Below, in pieces: positions 41,716-52,603 of a stretch of 64,000 nucleotides of DNA. A model generated the notes under the pieces. It was not told where the DNA came from and searched no databases. It was given only the letters and a program-made list of their open reading frames with translations. The translations under genes and the position numbers were made by a program. Numbering within the stretch: the stretch's first letter is position 1; each line of letters starts with the position of its first letter. Source of the stretch: Candidatus Thioglobus sp. (lineage in GTDB: Bacteria; Pseudomonadota; Gammaproteobacteria; PS1; Pseudothioglobaceae); the NCBI GenBank assembly GCA_028345955.1, contig JAOMEO010000001.1, positions 144,536 to 208,535 on the forward strand, given 5' to 3'.

Positions 41716-43320
41716 ATGAGAAGCTTTATTCGCTTTGTTAATATTTCTAGGATTCTTGTCCGCTATCGACTAGACAGCCTTGTCCTCTCAACACCTTTGT
41801 TAAAAAGCTTCAGACCCCTGGTCTACCTAACTCCTTGGCACTATTTTCCTTCTAGTAAATTTTCAAGAGGAGAAAGAGTTCGTTTGGCCCTAGAAGAGCT
41901 AGGCCCTATTTATATTAAATTTGGACAAACACTCTCTACTAGAAGAGACCTTTTGCCTGATGATATTGGTGATGAACTTGCTAAATTACAAGATAAGTGT
42001 CCGCCTTTTCCTGCCAAAGATTCCAAGTCGATTATTGAAAAAGGCCTTGGAGCAAGCGTTAACAATCTTTTTTCTTCTTTTGATGACACGCCGCTTGCCT
42101 CAGCTTCAATCGCTCAGATTCATAGTGCTGTCACTCTTAGTGGTGAAGAAATTATTATTAAGGTTGTTCGGCCAGATATCCGGAAAAAAATAAAGCGTGA
42201 TTTACGCCTCCTTTATGCTTTTGCAGCGTTGGCTGAAAAACACCCGGACGGTAAAAGACTTTGCCCGAGAGAGGCCGTCGCTGAATTTGAACGAATTATT
42301 TATAATGAACTTAACATGATGGCAGAGGCCGCTAACGCCTCTTTGCTAAGAAAGAACTTTAAAGATTCAAATCTTTTATATGTACCAAAGGTTTATTGGG
42401 ATCTTTGTCGCCCAAACATACTAGTAACTGAGCGCATTTATGGCACACCAATAAGCAACGTTGAAGCCTTGAATAAAAACAAAATCGACCTAAAAAATCT
42501 CGCCGAAAATGGTGTAGTTATATTCTTCACACAGGTTTTTGAACATAACTTTTTCCATGCAGATATGCATCCAGGCAATATTTTTGTAGGCAAGGATGGA
42601 CAATATGTTGGTGTTGATTTTGGCATTATGGGCACACTCAGTGACGCTGATCAGTATTATCTAGCACAGAATTTTTTAGCGTTTTTTAATCAAGACTATA
42701 AACGCGTAGCTCGAGTTCACCTAGACTCAGGCTGGGTGCCAGAAGGCACCAACGTCTTGGAATTTGAAAATGCTATTCGTAGCGTTTGTGAGCCTATTTT
42801 TCAAAAACCCTTGAGTGAAATTTCATTTGGCCAAGTGCTTCTAAGTCTATTCAAAGAGGCCAGACGTTTTAATATCTCAATCCAGCCTCAGTTACTGTTA
42901 CTCGACAAAACACTGCTAAATATTGAAGGTTTGGGTCGCACTCTATACCCTGATCTTGATCTTTGGGCAACAGCTAAACCGTTCCTTGAGAGGCTCGTTA
43001 AAGATAAATATAGCCTTAAGGGCTCGGTGAAAAAAATGTCTGAACAGTTACCAGAACTTATTGCAGAAATACCCCAGCTTCCAATGCTAGCAATTAATGC
43101 TTTGAAACAATTTGAGAGTGGTGCACTTCAGCAAGACATTACAAAAAAACAAACAGATGCTATTATCAAGCAGTTGCGAGAAAATGCAGCAAAACAAAGC
43201 GCCGTTATAGTAGCTTCGGCTTTGCTAGTTCTAGCGGCCGTGTTGGCAACTCAATCACTTTGGCCTTTCGTAGCAATTAGTACAGCTCTTAGTATTCTGT
43301 TTTGGTTCAAGGCCCGCTAA
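41716..43320 (+). CDS. ubiB: ubiquinone biosynthesis kinase-like protein UbiB
   Basis: ELGPIYIKFGQTLSTRRDLLPDDIGDELAKLQDKCPPFP; KxGQ motif and HADMHPGNIFV, GVDFGIMG. Confidence 0.96.
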   Translation: MRSFIRFVNISRILVRYRLDSLVLSTPLLKSFRPLVYLTPWHYFPSSKFSRGERVRLALEELGPIYIKFGQTLSTRRDLLPDDIGDELAKLQDKCPPFPAKDSKSIIEKGLGASVNNLFSSFDDTPLASASIAQIHSAVTLSGEEIIIKVVRPDIRKKIKRDLRLLYAFAALAEKHPDGKRLCPREAVAEFERIIYNELNMMAEAANASLLRKNFKDSNLLYVPKVYWDLCRPNILVTERIYGTPISNVEALNKNKIDLKNLAENGVVIFFTQVFEHNFFHADMHPGNIFVGKDGQYVGVDFGIMGTLSDADQYYLAQNFLAFFNQDYKRVARVHLDSGWVPEGTNVLEFENAIRSVCEPIFQKPLSEISFGQVLLSLFKEARRFNISIQPQLLLLDKTLLNIEGLGRTLYPDLDLWATAKPFLERLVKDKYSLKGSVKKMSEQLPELIAEIPQLPMLAINALKQFESGALQQDITKKQTDAIIKQLRENAAKQSAVIVASALLVLAAVLATQSLWPFVAISTALSILFWFKAR

Positions 43321-43367
43321 AAGAAGTTTGGCTACAGGTAAAAAAAATCGGGTAAAATTACCTCCCA

Positions 43368-43424
43368 GCTTATCTGGTCGCAAGATAGGCAGTATTTGTT
43401 ACATCACTTAATGTGGTGTTTTTT
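43368..43424 (+). promoter_or_regulatory. structured leader of rplY: 8-bp hairpin followed by terminator-like hairpin
   Basis: gcttatct-ggtcgca-agataggc (43368-43390) then acatcac-ttaat-gtggtgt-TTTTT (43401-43424); RBS GGAG follows 20 nt later. Confidence 0.6.
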
Positions 43425-43444
43425 CATTTATTGGAGAACTCAAA

Positions 43445-44173
43445 ATGAGTATAACTGTAAACGCTGTAGTGCGTGAAGACCAGGGGAAAGGTGCGAGCCG
43501 CCGCCTGAGAAAAGAAGAAAAAGTGCCTAGTATTGTCTATGGCGGAAGTAAAGCACCGTTGATGATTTCACTAAATATTCATGAAATTACCCACCTATTA
43601 GAAAATGAAGACACATTCACTTCAGTTCTTGACTTAGTGGTAGACAAGTCAAAAGAACCTGTTGTTATAAAAGATCTTCAACGTCATCCTGCAAAAAATT
43701 CTATCACACATGTTGATTTTTTGCGTATTGATGAAAAGCATGCTCTTATTACTACGACGCCGCTCCACTTCATCGGCATAGAAGATAATGAAGCAATAAG
43801 AATTGGAAACATGTTGAATCAATTCGTAGTTTCCATTGAAATATCATGTCTGCCAAAAGATTTACCTCATGGAATTGATGTTGATGTTAGTGGTCTTGGG
43901 CTTGGTGACCACTTGACACTGACTGATCTTGTGTTGCCAGAAGGTGTTGTTATTACATCACTTCAAGGTGAGGATGTCGAGGCACATGATCAAACCGTTT
44001 GTTCAGTAACTGAGCCTAAACTTATGGCCGAAGAAGAGGAAATTGAAGATACTATTGACTCTGAATTGGATGAGGAAGGAGAAGCTGAAGGCGCTGAAGA
44101 TTCTGAAGGTGGTGAAGATTCTGAAGGCTCGGAAGGCGCCAAAGACTCACAAGACGGTGACAAAGAAGAATAA
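43445..44173 (+). CDS. rplY: 50S ribosomal protein L25 (CTC/TL5-type) with acidic C-terminal tail
   Basis: AVVREDQGKGASRRLRKEEKVPSIVYGG; C-terminal domain ending EEEEIEDTIDSELDEEGEAEGAEDSEGGEDSEGSEGAKDSQDGDKEE. Confidence 0.95.
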   Translation: MSITVNAVVREDQGKGASRRLRKEEKVPSIVYGGSKAPLMISLNIHEITHLLENEDTFTSVLDLVVDKSKEPVVIKDLQRHPAKNSITHVDFLRIDEKHALITTTPLHFIGIEDNEAIRIGNMLNQFVVSIEISCLPKDLPHGIDVDVSGLGLGDHLTLTDLVLPEGVVITSLQGEDVEAHDQTVCSVTEPKLMAEEEEIEDTIDSELDEEGEAEGAEDSEGGEDSEGSEGAKDSQDGDKEE

Positions 44174-44222
44174 ACCGTGACTAGTCTTATTGACTCTATA
44201 AGAAACACATCGAAGCTTTGTG

Positions 44223-44792
44223 ATGATTAAACTAATAGTTGGTCTGGGAAACCCAGGAAAAGACTATCAAGCACATCGTCACAATGCTGGCTTTTGGTTT
44301 GTTGAGTCATTAGCGAACAATCTAGATTCAAATTTTAGCAGTCAACCAAAGTTTTTTGGTGAAACGGCTGTCTGTCTTATTGGCAATAACAAGTTACGCC
44401 TACTAAAACCAAAAACATTTATGAACAACTCAGGCAAGTCTGTAAAAACCCTGTCAAGTTATTATAATATTATGGCAGAAGAAATCCTAATCATTCATGA
44501 TGACTTGGACCTAATGCCGGGCTCTGTCAAAATAAAAATGGGTGGAGGCCACGGTGGACATAATGGCCTAAAAGATACAATCAAGGCACTTGACACAAAT
44601 GACTTTTACCGCTTAAGACTTGGTATTGGACATCCAGGTTCAAAAAATGAGGTCGTGGACTTTGTCTTAAATCCACCAGGGAAAATTGACTTGGCGTTAA
44701 TAGAGCAAGCCATAAAAGAAGCCATGGATGTCATAGAGCCCCTTGCAAATGGAGATTTTGAGCAAGCTATGAAGCAGCTACATACAGACTAA
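44223..44792 (+). CDS. pth: peptidyl-tRNA hydrolase
   Basis: [52 protein letters not shown]. Confidence 0.97.
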   Translation: MIKLIVGLGNPGKDYQAHRHNAGFWFVESLANNLDSNFSSQPKFFGETAVCLIGNNKLRLLKPKTFMNNSGKSVKTLSSYYNIMAEEILIIHDDLDLMPGSVKIKMGGGHGGHNGLKDTIKALDTNDFYRLRLGIGHPGSKNEVVDFVLNPPGKIDLALIEQAIKEAMDVIEPLANGDFEQAMKQLHTD

Positions 44793-44803
44793 CGGAGCAA
44801 TGG

Positions 44804-45895
44804 ATGGGATTTAAATGTGGCATTGTAGGCCTACCTAATGTTGGCAAATCAACACTATTTAATGCACTCACCAAAGCTGGCATAGATTCGTCGAATTACC
44901 CTTTTTGCACCATTGAACCAAATATTGGAATCGTGCCAGTAAACGATTCTCGCCTAGAAAGCCTAGCCAGTATTGTATCTCCCCAAAAAGTATTACCAAC
45001 CACTATGGAATTTGTTGATATTGCAGGGCTTGTTGAGGGTGCATCAAGAGGTGAAGGACTTGGAAATCAATTTCTATCTAATATCCGTGAAACTGATGCA
45101 ATCATCCATGTCGTACGTTGCTTTGAAAATGATGATATTGTGCATGTCGTAGGAAAAGTTAGCCCTCTCGATGATGTTGATACGATTAATACAGAACTAG
45201 CGCTGGCAGACCTTCTGACGGCTGAAAGGGTTTATCAAAAAGCGATAAAAAACTCAAAGTCTGGGCAAAAAGAAGGACTGCCCCTGAAAAACTTACTTGA
45301 AAAGATTCTTCCAGCACTAGAAGAAGGCCAACCAGTTAGATCACTAGAATTTAATGAAGACGAGTTAAAGCTACTTAAGAGCATGCAACTGCTTACATCA
45401 AAACCGGTTCTTTATGTAGCTAACGTCAATGAAAATGGCTTCTCTAAGAACTCTTATCTTGCTCAATTAGAGGATTTTGTAAGCAAAGAAAATAGCAAGA
45501 TCGTTGCTGTTTGTGCAGACGTTGAGGCCGAAATTGCCGAGCTAGATGAAGAAGACAAGCAAGGCTTTCTAGCAGAAATGGGCCAGGTTGAATCCGGACT
45601 AGATCGCTTAATTATAGCTGGCTACTCATTATTAGGCCTTCAAACGTACTTTACTGCTGGGGAGAAAGAAGTTAGGGCGTGGACAATTAACATTGGTGAT
45701 ACAGCGCCAGCTGCAGCAGGTAAAATTCATGGTGACTTTGAAAAAGGCTTTATCCGCGCAGAAACAGTTGCCTTTGTTGACTTTCTTGAGTATGGAGGAG
45801 AGAAAGGGGCAAAGGACGCAGGGAAATTGCGCTCTGAAGGTAAAGAATACGTTGTTAAAGACGGCGATGTAATACACTTTTTATTTAATGTCTGA
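44804..45895 (+). CDS. ychF: redox-regulated ATPase YchF
   Basis: [51 protein letters not shown]. Confidence 0.97.
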   Translation: MGFKCGIVGLPNVGKSTLFNALTKAGIDSSNYPFCTIEPNIGIVPVNDSRLESLASIVSPQKVLPTTMEFVDIAGLVEGASRGEGLGNQFLSNIRETDAIIHVVRCFENDDIVHVVGKVSPLDDVDTINTELALADLLTAERVYQKAIKNSKSGQKEGLPLKNLLEKILPALEEGQPVRSLEFNEDELKLLKSMQLLTSKPVLYVANVNENGFSKNSYLAQLEDFVSKENSKIVAVCADVEAEIAELDEEDKQGFLAEMGQVESGLDRLIIAGYSLLGLQTYFTAGEKEVRAWTINIGDTAPAAAGKIHGDFEKGFIRAETVAFVDFLEYGGEKGAKDAGKLRSEGKEYVVKDGDVIHFLFNV

Positions 45896-45910
45896 TTGCT
45901 AAACCGCCCA

Positions 45911-47440
45911 ATGAAACAAACAAAACTACTCATAATTCTAGACGGCTGGGGACATTCTGAGGCTACTGAAAACAATGCCATAGCCATCGCTAACACACCT
46001 AATTGGGATCATTTTTTAAACAACTGTCCTCATACTCTGCTCGGTACCTCAGGAAGCAGTGTTGGGCTTCCACTGGGACAAATGGGAAACTCGGAAGTTG
46101 GACACCTTACAATAGGTTCTGGTCGTATAATTGAGCAAGACTTTACTCGCATTCAAAAAGACGTTGATAGTGGAGAATTTTCTAAAAACGCTTCGATATG
46201 TGCTGCTTTAAATGAAACAAGAAAAAACGACAAAGCTGTTCATATTATGGGTCTGTTGTCAGATGGAGGCGTTCACTCGCATCATGATCATATACACGCG
46301 ATGCTAGAAATGGCACACCAAAAAGGCTGTAAGAAAGTTTTCCTGCATGTTTTTACTGATGGAAGAGATACACCCCCAAACAGCGCAGAAGATTTTATAA
46401 GGCCGTTGGAAGAAAAAATAAATACACTAAAAACAGGCAGGATAGCATCTGTCGTTGGGCGCTTCTTCGCAATGGATAGAGACAATCGATGGGATCGCGT
46501 TTCAAAAGCCTACCACTTGCTTTCAATTGGCAAAAGCGAGCGACGAGCTGACTCAGCTTTAAATGCAGTCAAAATGGCTTATGATAATGGAGAAAGTGAT
46601 GAATTTATTGCACCCACAAGTATTGGCGAGTCAGTTACAATCAACGAGGGTGATGCTGTTATTTTTATGAACTTTCGGGCCGATCGCGCAAGAGAGTTGA
46701 CACGAGCACTTACTGAATCTAACTTTGTAGAGTTTCCACGTACATCATTCAATAACATCAATTTTGTCTGTCTCACTGAATTTAAAGAGGACTTTGGCCT
46801 TCCATGCGCATACCCGCCCGTTTCAATTAATAACACTTTGGGCTCCTACTTGTCGAGCCTAGAATTAGCTCAACTTAGGATTGCTGAAACAGAGAAATAT
46901 GCCCATGTTACCTTCTTTTTTAATGGAGGCGCTGAGACTGCGTTGCCTGGCGAAGACAGAAAGCTTGTCCCGTCACCCGGCGTTGACACTTATGATCTAA
47001 AGCCTGAAATGAGCGCATTCGAATTAACCAGCGCTCTGGTTTCATCAATAAAATCAAAAAAGTACGACTTTATTGTTTGTAATTTTGCCAATACTGACAT
47101 GGTAGGACATAGCGGGAATCTTGAGGCAACTATTAAAGCCGTTGAAGCGGTAGACACCTGTCTTGGAGAAATTCATAAAGCATGCGAAGAGATGGGAGCT
47201 GAAATACTTATTACTGCAGATCATGGCAACGCTGAACAAATGGTAAACCCAAAAACTAATAAATCCCATACTGCTCATACAAATAACCCTGTTCCTCTAG
47301 TTTATGTGAGTCACAGAAAAGCCTCTATCGCAGTGCCGCTTGTTGGCACACTTGCTGATCTGGCGCCAACTATATTGACACTAATGGATATTGAACAACC
47401 TGAAGAAATGACAGGCCGATGCCTATTAGTCATTAAATAA
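45911..47440 (+). CDS. gpmI: 2,3-bisphosphoglycerate-independent phosphoglycerate mutase
   Basis: [40 protein letters not shown]. Start at internal ATG preferred over track start 45896. Confidence 0.96.
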   Translation: MKQTKLLIILDGWGHSEATENNAIAIANTPNWDHFLNNCPHTLLGTSGSSVGLPLGQMGNSEVGHLTIGSGRIIEQDFTRIQKDVDSGEFSKNASICAALNETRKNDKAVHIMGLLSDGGVHSHHDHIHAMLEMAHQKGCKKVFLHVFTDGRDTPPNSAEDFIRPLEEKINTLKTGRIASVVGRFFAMDRDNRWDRVSKAYHLLSIGKSERRADSALNAVKMAYDNGESDEFIAPTSIGESVTINEGDAVIFMNFRADRARELTRALTESNFVEFPRTSFNNINFVCLTEFKEDFGLPCAYPPVSINNTLGSYLSSLELAQLRIAETEKYAHVTFFFNGGAETALPGEDRKLVPSPGVDTYDLKPEMSAFELTSALVSSIKSKKYDFIVCNFANTDMVGHSGNLEATIKAVEAVDTCLGEIHKACEEMGAEILITADHGNAEQMVNPKTNKSHTAHTNNPVPLVYVSHRKASIAVPLVGTLADLAPTILTLMDIEQPEEMTGRCLLVIK

Positions 47441-47454
47441 TAAAGGAGATTATT

Positions 47455-48129
47455 ATGAAACAACCTAGCTTTATTGCCCCTTCAATTCTCTCTGCGGACT
47501 TTGCTAAACTTGGTGAAGAGGTCGACAATGTTCTTGCTTCTGGAGCTGATATTGTTCATTTTGATGTCATGGATAACCACTACGTTCCAAACCTAACCAT
47601 CGGACCTCTAGTTTGTGACGCACTCAGGAGTCATGGTGTAACAGCTCCAATTGATGTCCACTTAATGGTTAAACCGGTTGATAGAATCATTCCCGATTTT
47701 GCCAAGGCCGGCGCCTCTTATATTACATTCCATCCGGAGGCTTCTGAACATATCAACCGTACTGTAGCGTTAATCAAAGAGCAAGGCTGTTTGGCTGGGC
47801 TTGTGTTTAATCCAGCCACCCCTCTTCATTATCTTGACCACGTAATTGATCAGCTTGACATGGTGTTGTTGATGTCTGTTAACCCGGGATTTGGTGGACA
47901 GTCATTTATACCTTCTTCCTTAGAAAAACTTAGAGTCGTCCGTAAAATGATTGACGACAAAAATCTTAGTACAAGATTAGAAATTGACGGTGGAGTTAAA
48001 ACTGACAATATTAGAGACATTGCTTCAGCGGGCGCTGATACTTTTGTTGCCGGTTCCGCGATCTTTAATACTGACAATTATAAATCAACCATTGATGCCA
48101 TGAGGTCTGAGCTGGCCTTGGCCCAATAA
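47455..48129 (+). CDS. rpe: ribulose-phosphate 3-epimerase
   Basis: [48 protein letters not shown]. Confidence 0.97.
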   Translation: MKQPSFIAPSILSADFAKLGEEVDNVLASGADIVHFDVMDNHYVPNLTIGPLVCDALRSHGVTAPIDVHLMVKPVDRIIPDFAKAGASYITFHPEASEHINRTVALIKEQGCLAGLVFNPATPLHYLDHVIDQLDMVLLMSVNPGFGGQSFIPSSLEKLRVVRKMIDDKNLSTRLEIDGGVKTDNIRDIASAGADTFVAGSAIFNTDNYKSTIDAMRSELALAQ

Positions 48130-48205
48130 GTGTTTTAAAAAATTATAAAACACCATAATAACCAATTATGAGAAAATATCGCCATTGATTTAACCTGAGG
48201 GAATT

Positions 48206-49510
48206 ATGGGCAAATCTTCTTTTTTTGGTCCTGAAACAATTGCGTTACACAGTGGGCACCATCCAGATTCAGATTATGGTAGTCGCGCTGTTCCCATTTA
48301 TCAAACAACCTCATATGTATTTGAAAGCGTTGACGAGGCTGCCGCAATTTTCAACATTGAAAAGGGTGGCCATATTTATAGTCGAATAACCAATCCAACT
48401 GTTGCTGTTTTAGAACAAAGGATTGCAGCACTGGAGGGAGGCTCGGGTGCCATCTGCACGGCTTCTGGAATGAGTGCACTTTTTGTTACCTTCATGACCT
48501 TGTGTTCTGCAGGAGATCATATCGTAAGTGCTACACAAATCTATGGCTCCACGGGAACTCTGCTTAAGCACACCCTAAAACGGTTTAATGTAGATTGCAC
48601 CTTTATATCAATCAATGATGAAAAGGCTTTAGAGGGAGCAATTCAAGATAACACCAAGCTAATTTTTTGCGAATCAATTGGAAATCCGGGGCTTGAAGTT
48701 TCAGACTTGCCTAAAATATCTAAGATTGCTCATCATCATGGCATTCCCCTTGTGTTGGATGCAACTTTTGCAACGCCAGCGCTTTGTCGGCCGTTTGATC
48801 ACGGGGTTGACGTTATTGTGCATTCTGTAACTAAATGGATTGGTGGGCACGGTGTCGCGGTAGGTGGTGCAATTGTCGACGGAGGAGCCTTCGACTGGGG
48901 GGCTAGCAAGCGATACCCATCACTGACAGAGCCTTACGAGCCTTTTCATGGAATAAATTTTTGGGAAGAGTTTGGCCCTTCAGCCCTAGCCATGAGAATT
49001 CGGGCAGAGTCGATGCGTGACTTTGGTCCTGCAATGAGCCCTCATAGTGCTTTTTTGTTACTTCAAGGCGTTGAAACCCTTAGTTTACGCATGAAACAAC
49101 ATGTAAAAAACGCAATTAAGCTTGCTAAGTGGCTATTAGAACAATCCTCTGTTTCATGGGTTAACCATCCAGACTTGCCAGAGAATCCAACCCACCTAAT
49201 TGCAAAAAAACTTTTTCCAGATGGTGCTGGCTCAATACTATGCTTCGGGGTAAAAGGGGGCAGAGAAGGTGGAGCCGCATTTATTAATGCACTCAAGTTG
49301 TCATCAAATTTGGCGAATCTTGGAGACTCAAGAACCTTGGTCCTTCATCCTGCTAGCACAACCCATTCGCGCTTAGACGATGAAGCTATGAAGGCTTCTG
49401 GAAGCAGCCCGGACTTAATTCGTGTGTCAGTGGGTATCGAATCGATTGCTGACATTATTAACGACTTTAAGGTTGGCCTTAAAGCAGCAGAAAAGATAAC
49501 AACAAAATGA
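48206..49510 (+). CDS. metY: O-acetylhomoserine aminocarboxypropyltransferase/cysteine synthase (PLP-dependent)
   Basis: FFGPETIALHSGHHPDSDYGSRAVPIYQTTSYVFES; VIVHSVTKWIGGHGVAVGG PLP-Lys motif. Confidence 0.93.
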   Translation: MGKSSFFGPETIALHSGHHPDSDYGSRAVPIYQTTSYVFESVDEAAAIFNIEKGGHIYSRITNPTVAVLEQRIAALEGGSGAICTASGMSALFVTFMTLCSAGDHIVSATQIYGSTGTLLKHTLKRFNVDCTFISINDEKALEGAIQDNTKLIFCESIGNPGLEVSDLPKISKIAHHHGIPLVLDATFATPALCRPFDHGVDVIVHSVTKWIGGHGVAVGGAIVDGGAFDWGASKRYPSLTEPYEPFHGINFWEEFGPSALAMRIRAESMRDFGPAMSPHSAFLLLQGVETLSLRMKQHVKNAIKLAKWLLEQSSVSWVNHPDLPENPTHLIAKKLFPDGAGSILCFGVKGGREGGAAFINALKLSSNLANLGDSRTLVLHPASTTHSRLDDEAMKASGSSPDLIRVSVGIESIADIINDFKVGLKAAEKITTK

Positions 49511-50298
49511 ATCTTGTTGTTAGTAGTCATGAGACTTATGTCGCAACCGGGGGCTGTGCGTTTGATCCAAAAAAGCCGACCGTGGTTTTCGTACATGGTA
49601 GTGGTTTAGATCATCGATGTTGGGCTTTGCAATCAAGATGGTTCGCATATCACGGTTTCTCAGTTTTTGCCCCGGACTTTCCAGGGCATAGCTTATCAGC
49701 AGGCGAGCCTATTAAGTCTATTGAAGCCATGGGTAAATGGCTTGTTAAGGCTCTTAAGTCAGCAGACTGTGATTCTATACATTTGGTTGGTCACTCTGCG
49801 GGCTTTCTTGTAGCGCTTGAAGCAGCTAATGCGCTTGGTGATAAATTAAAAACATTGACAGCCGTGGCAAGTGCCGCGGCTATACCTGTCAACGAGCTTC
49901 TAATCGAAACAGCAAAAAATTCTAGCCAAGATGCTGCAGACATGATGCTGAAATGGGGCTTTGGAAACAAATCACAAAAAGGCACCAGTGCGGTCCCAGG
50001 CATGCAGCCGATTGCTATTGGACGCCAGATAATGTCTAACAATCCCTTGGCAGTAGATTTAATAGCATGCAGCAAGTATAACGACGGGCTCAAACGTGCG
50101 AAAGAGATTGTTGTGCCATCCAATGTCGTTCTCGCAGCAGAAGATAAAATGACTCCACATGAGTTGGGCATTGAATTAGCTGAAGCGCTTAACGCTGAAG
50201 TAACCAGTATCAGAAACACTGGTCATATGTTGCCTATGGAGTCTCCGAAGGCTTCACTTGACGCTATAAGGCCCTTTATTACAAAAATCCAATCATGA
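49507..50298 (+). CDS. alpha/beta hydrolase
   Basis: VFVHGSGLDHRCW; LVGHSAGFLVAL; NTGHMLPMESP. Overlaps metY stop and downstream start by 4 bp each. Confidence 0.9.
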   Translation: MNLVVSSHETYVATGGCAFDPKKPTVVFVHGSGLDHRCWALQSRWFAYHGFSVFAPDFPGHSLSAGEPIKSIEAMGKWLVKALKSADCDSIHLVGHSAGFLVALEAANALGDKLKTLTAVASAAAIPVNELLIETAKNSSQDAADMMLKWGFGNKSQKGTSAVPGMQPIAIGRQIMSNNPLAVDLIACSKYNDGLKRAKEIVVPSNVVLAAEDKMTPHELGIELAEALNAEVTSIRNTGHMLPMESPKASLDAIRPFITKIQS

Positions 50299-52592
50299 CA
50301 AAACAGATAAAAAAGGTGGGCGTTATTGGCGCCGGCACCATGGGTGCTGGAATTGCAGGTCAAGTTGCGAATGCAGGAATAGAGGTTTGGCTTCTCGATC
50401 TTCCTAGCGACGGTGAAAACGTAAACAGCTTATCAGCCAAGGGGCTTGAAAGACTTAAGGATCCAGATATGCCTGGCCTCATGAGTGAAGAAGCTGAAAA
50501 ACTTATACGACTTGGAAATACTCGTGATGATTTTCATCAACTAGAAGATTGTGACTGGGTTGCAGAAGCGGTAGTTGAAAGACTTGATATTAAGCAAACA
50601 TTGTATCGTCAGCTAAATGATGTTTGCAAGGACACAACAATCATCACCTCTAACACCTCGACAATTCCAATTAGTCTTTTAACAAAAGGAATGCCTAAAA
50701 AGTTTTGTGAACGTTTTGCAATAACTCATTTTTTCAACCCTGTTCGATTTATGAGGCTTCTTGAATTGATAAGAGGCGAATTTACTAGAGAAGATGTTAT
50801 TAATACACTTGATATGTTTAGTGAAACAATGCTTGGAAAAGGTGTCGTTTCATGCTCTGATACTCCAGGCTTTCTTGCCAATAGAGTGGGTGTTTTTGCT
50901 ATCCAGTGTGCGCTTTATAAGGCCTTTAAATACAGACTATCGCCTACAGAAGCAGATGCTTTTTTTGGCAGACCACTAGGCCTCCCAAAGACTGGTGTTT
51001 TTGGTCTCTATGATTTAATCGGCATTGATCTTATGGCTGACGTAGTCAAAAGCCTTGTAAGCATCCTTCCAAAAAACGACGCTTTTCATAAATACTCTTC
51101 ACCAATTGAGTTTATGACCGCCATGATTGCAAATGGTCAAACTGGAAATAAAAATGAAAAAGGTTTTTATAAACAGGCTGGTGATGAAAGACAAGTAATC
51201 GATTTATCCAATGGAAATTACGGCACTCATGAGCGCCTAAAAACACCTCTTCTCGAAGAGGCAGAAAAAAGCGGTGTTTCTGTCATTCTTAATGATAAAA
51301 GCCCATATGGTCTTTATATTTGGGATGTGGTTTCAGAAACACTTTGCTATGCTGCATCTCTTGTGCCAGAAGTAACTAAAGATTTAACAAAAATAGACGA
51401 CGCGATGAAGCTTGGCTATAACTGGACAAAGGGGCCTTTTGAGCTTTTAGATGAAATTGGAATTGAGTACTTTGTCAAAAGACTTAAAAATGACGGTAGA
51501 GATGTGCCAGAGTTTCTCCTAAAAGGCCTTAATAATAAATTTTATAATAATTCTAAATCAGGATTAAGTTCATTATCCCTTGATGGGAGTCTAAAGCCAA
51601 TTATTAGGTCGAATGGCGTCCTTAGATTTTCTGAAGTGCGACAAACACTTAAAGCAAAAAATTCTAACGAATCTGCCAGCTGGTTTGAGTATGAAGATGC
51701 AGCAATTGTTGAGTTTCACTCGAAAGCTAACGCATTGGATAGTGAATCTTTGGACATGATTTCTGATGCAGTGTCTGAATCTGAAAAAATGGGTTTACGA
51801 GGTGTTGTAATCCACAACGACTTCCAACACTTTTCTTGCGGTGTAAGCCTTTGGAGTGTTAGAAATTTCTTTGAAAAAAATGACTTCGACTCACTTGATG
51901 CATTTCTTATTTACTTTCAAAATACAATGCTGCAAATGAGAAACTCAAAATTGCCTGTAATTGCTGCGCCAGTAGGCATGTCGATTGGTGGTGGCTTTGA
52001 GGTTGTTTTACATGCTGATCATGTTGTGTCTCACGCTAACTCGGTGATGGGTCTTGTTGAGTCTTTTGTAGGAGTTGTTCCAGCGGGAGGTGGTTGCAAA
52101 GAAACACTTTATAGGTGGTCTGAAAACCTGGGAGACAATCATAACGCTGCTTGGAAATCGTTTATGAATATTGGGCTTGGAAGGCGAGCCAACTCCCCCC
52201 AAGAAGCTGATGCTCTATCTATGAGAAGAACTAATGATGTTTTTCATATGAATCGAGATCGCATACTTAATAATGCGCTTTCATCAATTAATAAAGTTTC
52301 AAAAGCAAAAGCTAGAAAACCCCTAGCACTGTCAGGAGTCGAACACTTTCAAGAAATGCTCGATTGGCTTTCGACAAACCATCAAAAAGGCATGCTTTCT
52401 CCACATGATGTTACTGTTGGAACTGAAATTGGACGAATTATGACCGGCGGAAATTGTCCTTCTGGAACTATTTTTACCGAACAAGACATTTTAGATGCTG
52501 AGCGCTCTTCATTTATAACACTTGCTCAAACTCAAGAAACACAAGCAAGGATTGTATCCATGTTAGATAATGGAATAACGCTTAGAAATTAA
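50295..52592 (+). CDS. bifunctional 3-hydroxyacyl-CoA dehydrogenase (N-term)/enoyl-CoA hydratase (C-term)
   Basis: KVGVIGAGTMGAGIAGQVANAGIEVWLLD; HFFNPVRFMRLLELI; C-terminal crotonase-like LPVIAAPVGMSIGGGFEVVLHADHVVSHANSVMGLVE. Domain order is the reverse of FadB/FadJ. Confidence 0.88.
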   Translation: MTKQIKKVGVIGAGTMGAGIAGQVANAGIEVWLLDLPSDGENVNSLSAKGLERLKDPDMPGLMSEEAEKLIRLGNTRDDFHQLEDCDWVAEAVVERLDIKQTLYRQLNDVCKDTTIITSNTSTIPISLLTKGMPKKFCERFAITHFFNPVRFMRLLELIRGEFTREDVINTLDMFSETMLGKGVVSCSDTPGFLANRVGVFAIQCALYKAFKYRLSPTEADAFFGRPLGLPKTGVFGLYDLIGIDLMADVVKSLVSILPKNDAFHKYSSPIEFMTAMIANGQTGNKNEKGFYKQAGDERQVIDLSNGNYGTHERLKTPLLEEAEKSGVSVILNDKSPYGLYIWDVVSETLCYAASLVPEVTKDLTKIDDAMKLGYNWTKGPFELLDEIGIEYFVKRLKNDGRDVPEFLLKGLNNKFYNNSKSGLSSLSLDGSLKPIIRSNGVLRFSEVRQTLKAKNSNESASWFEYEDAAIVEFHSKANALDSESLDMISDAVSESEKMGLRGVVIHNDFQHFSCGVSLWSVRNFFEKNDFDSLDAFLIYFQNTMLQMRNSKLPVIAAPVGMSIGGGFEVVLHADHVVSHANSVMGLVESFVGVVPAGGGCKETLYRWSENLGDNHNAAWKSFMNIGLGRRANSPQEADALSMRRTNDVFHMNRDRILNNALSSINKVSKAKARKPLALSGVEHFQEMLDWLSTNHQKGMLSPHDVTVGTEIGRIMTGGNCPSGTIFTEQDILDAERSSFITLAQTQETQARIVSMLDNGITLRN

Positions 52593-52603
52593 CAGTTAAA
52601 GCT

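Noticed and set aside
48130-48153. GTGTTTTA-N8-TAAAACAC hairpin after rpe as a Rho-independent terminator
   Set aside because: Good 8-bp stem but no T-tract downstream; kept out of the feature list as ambiguous.
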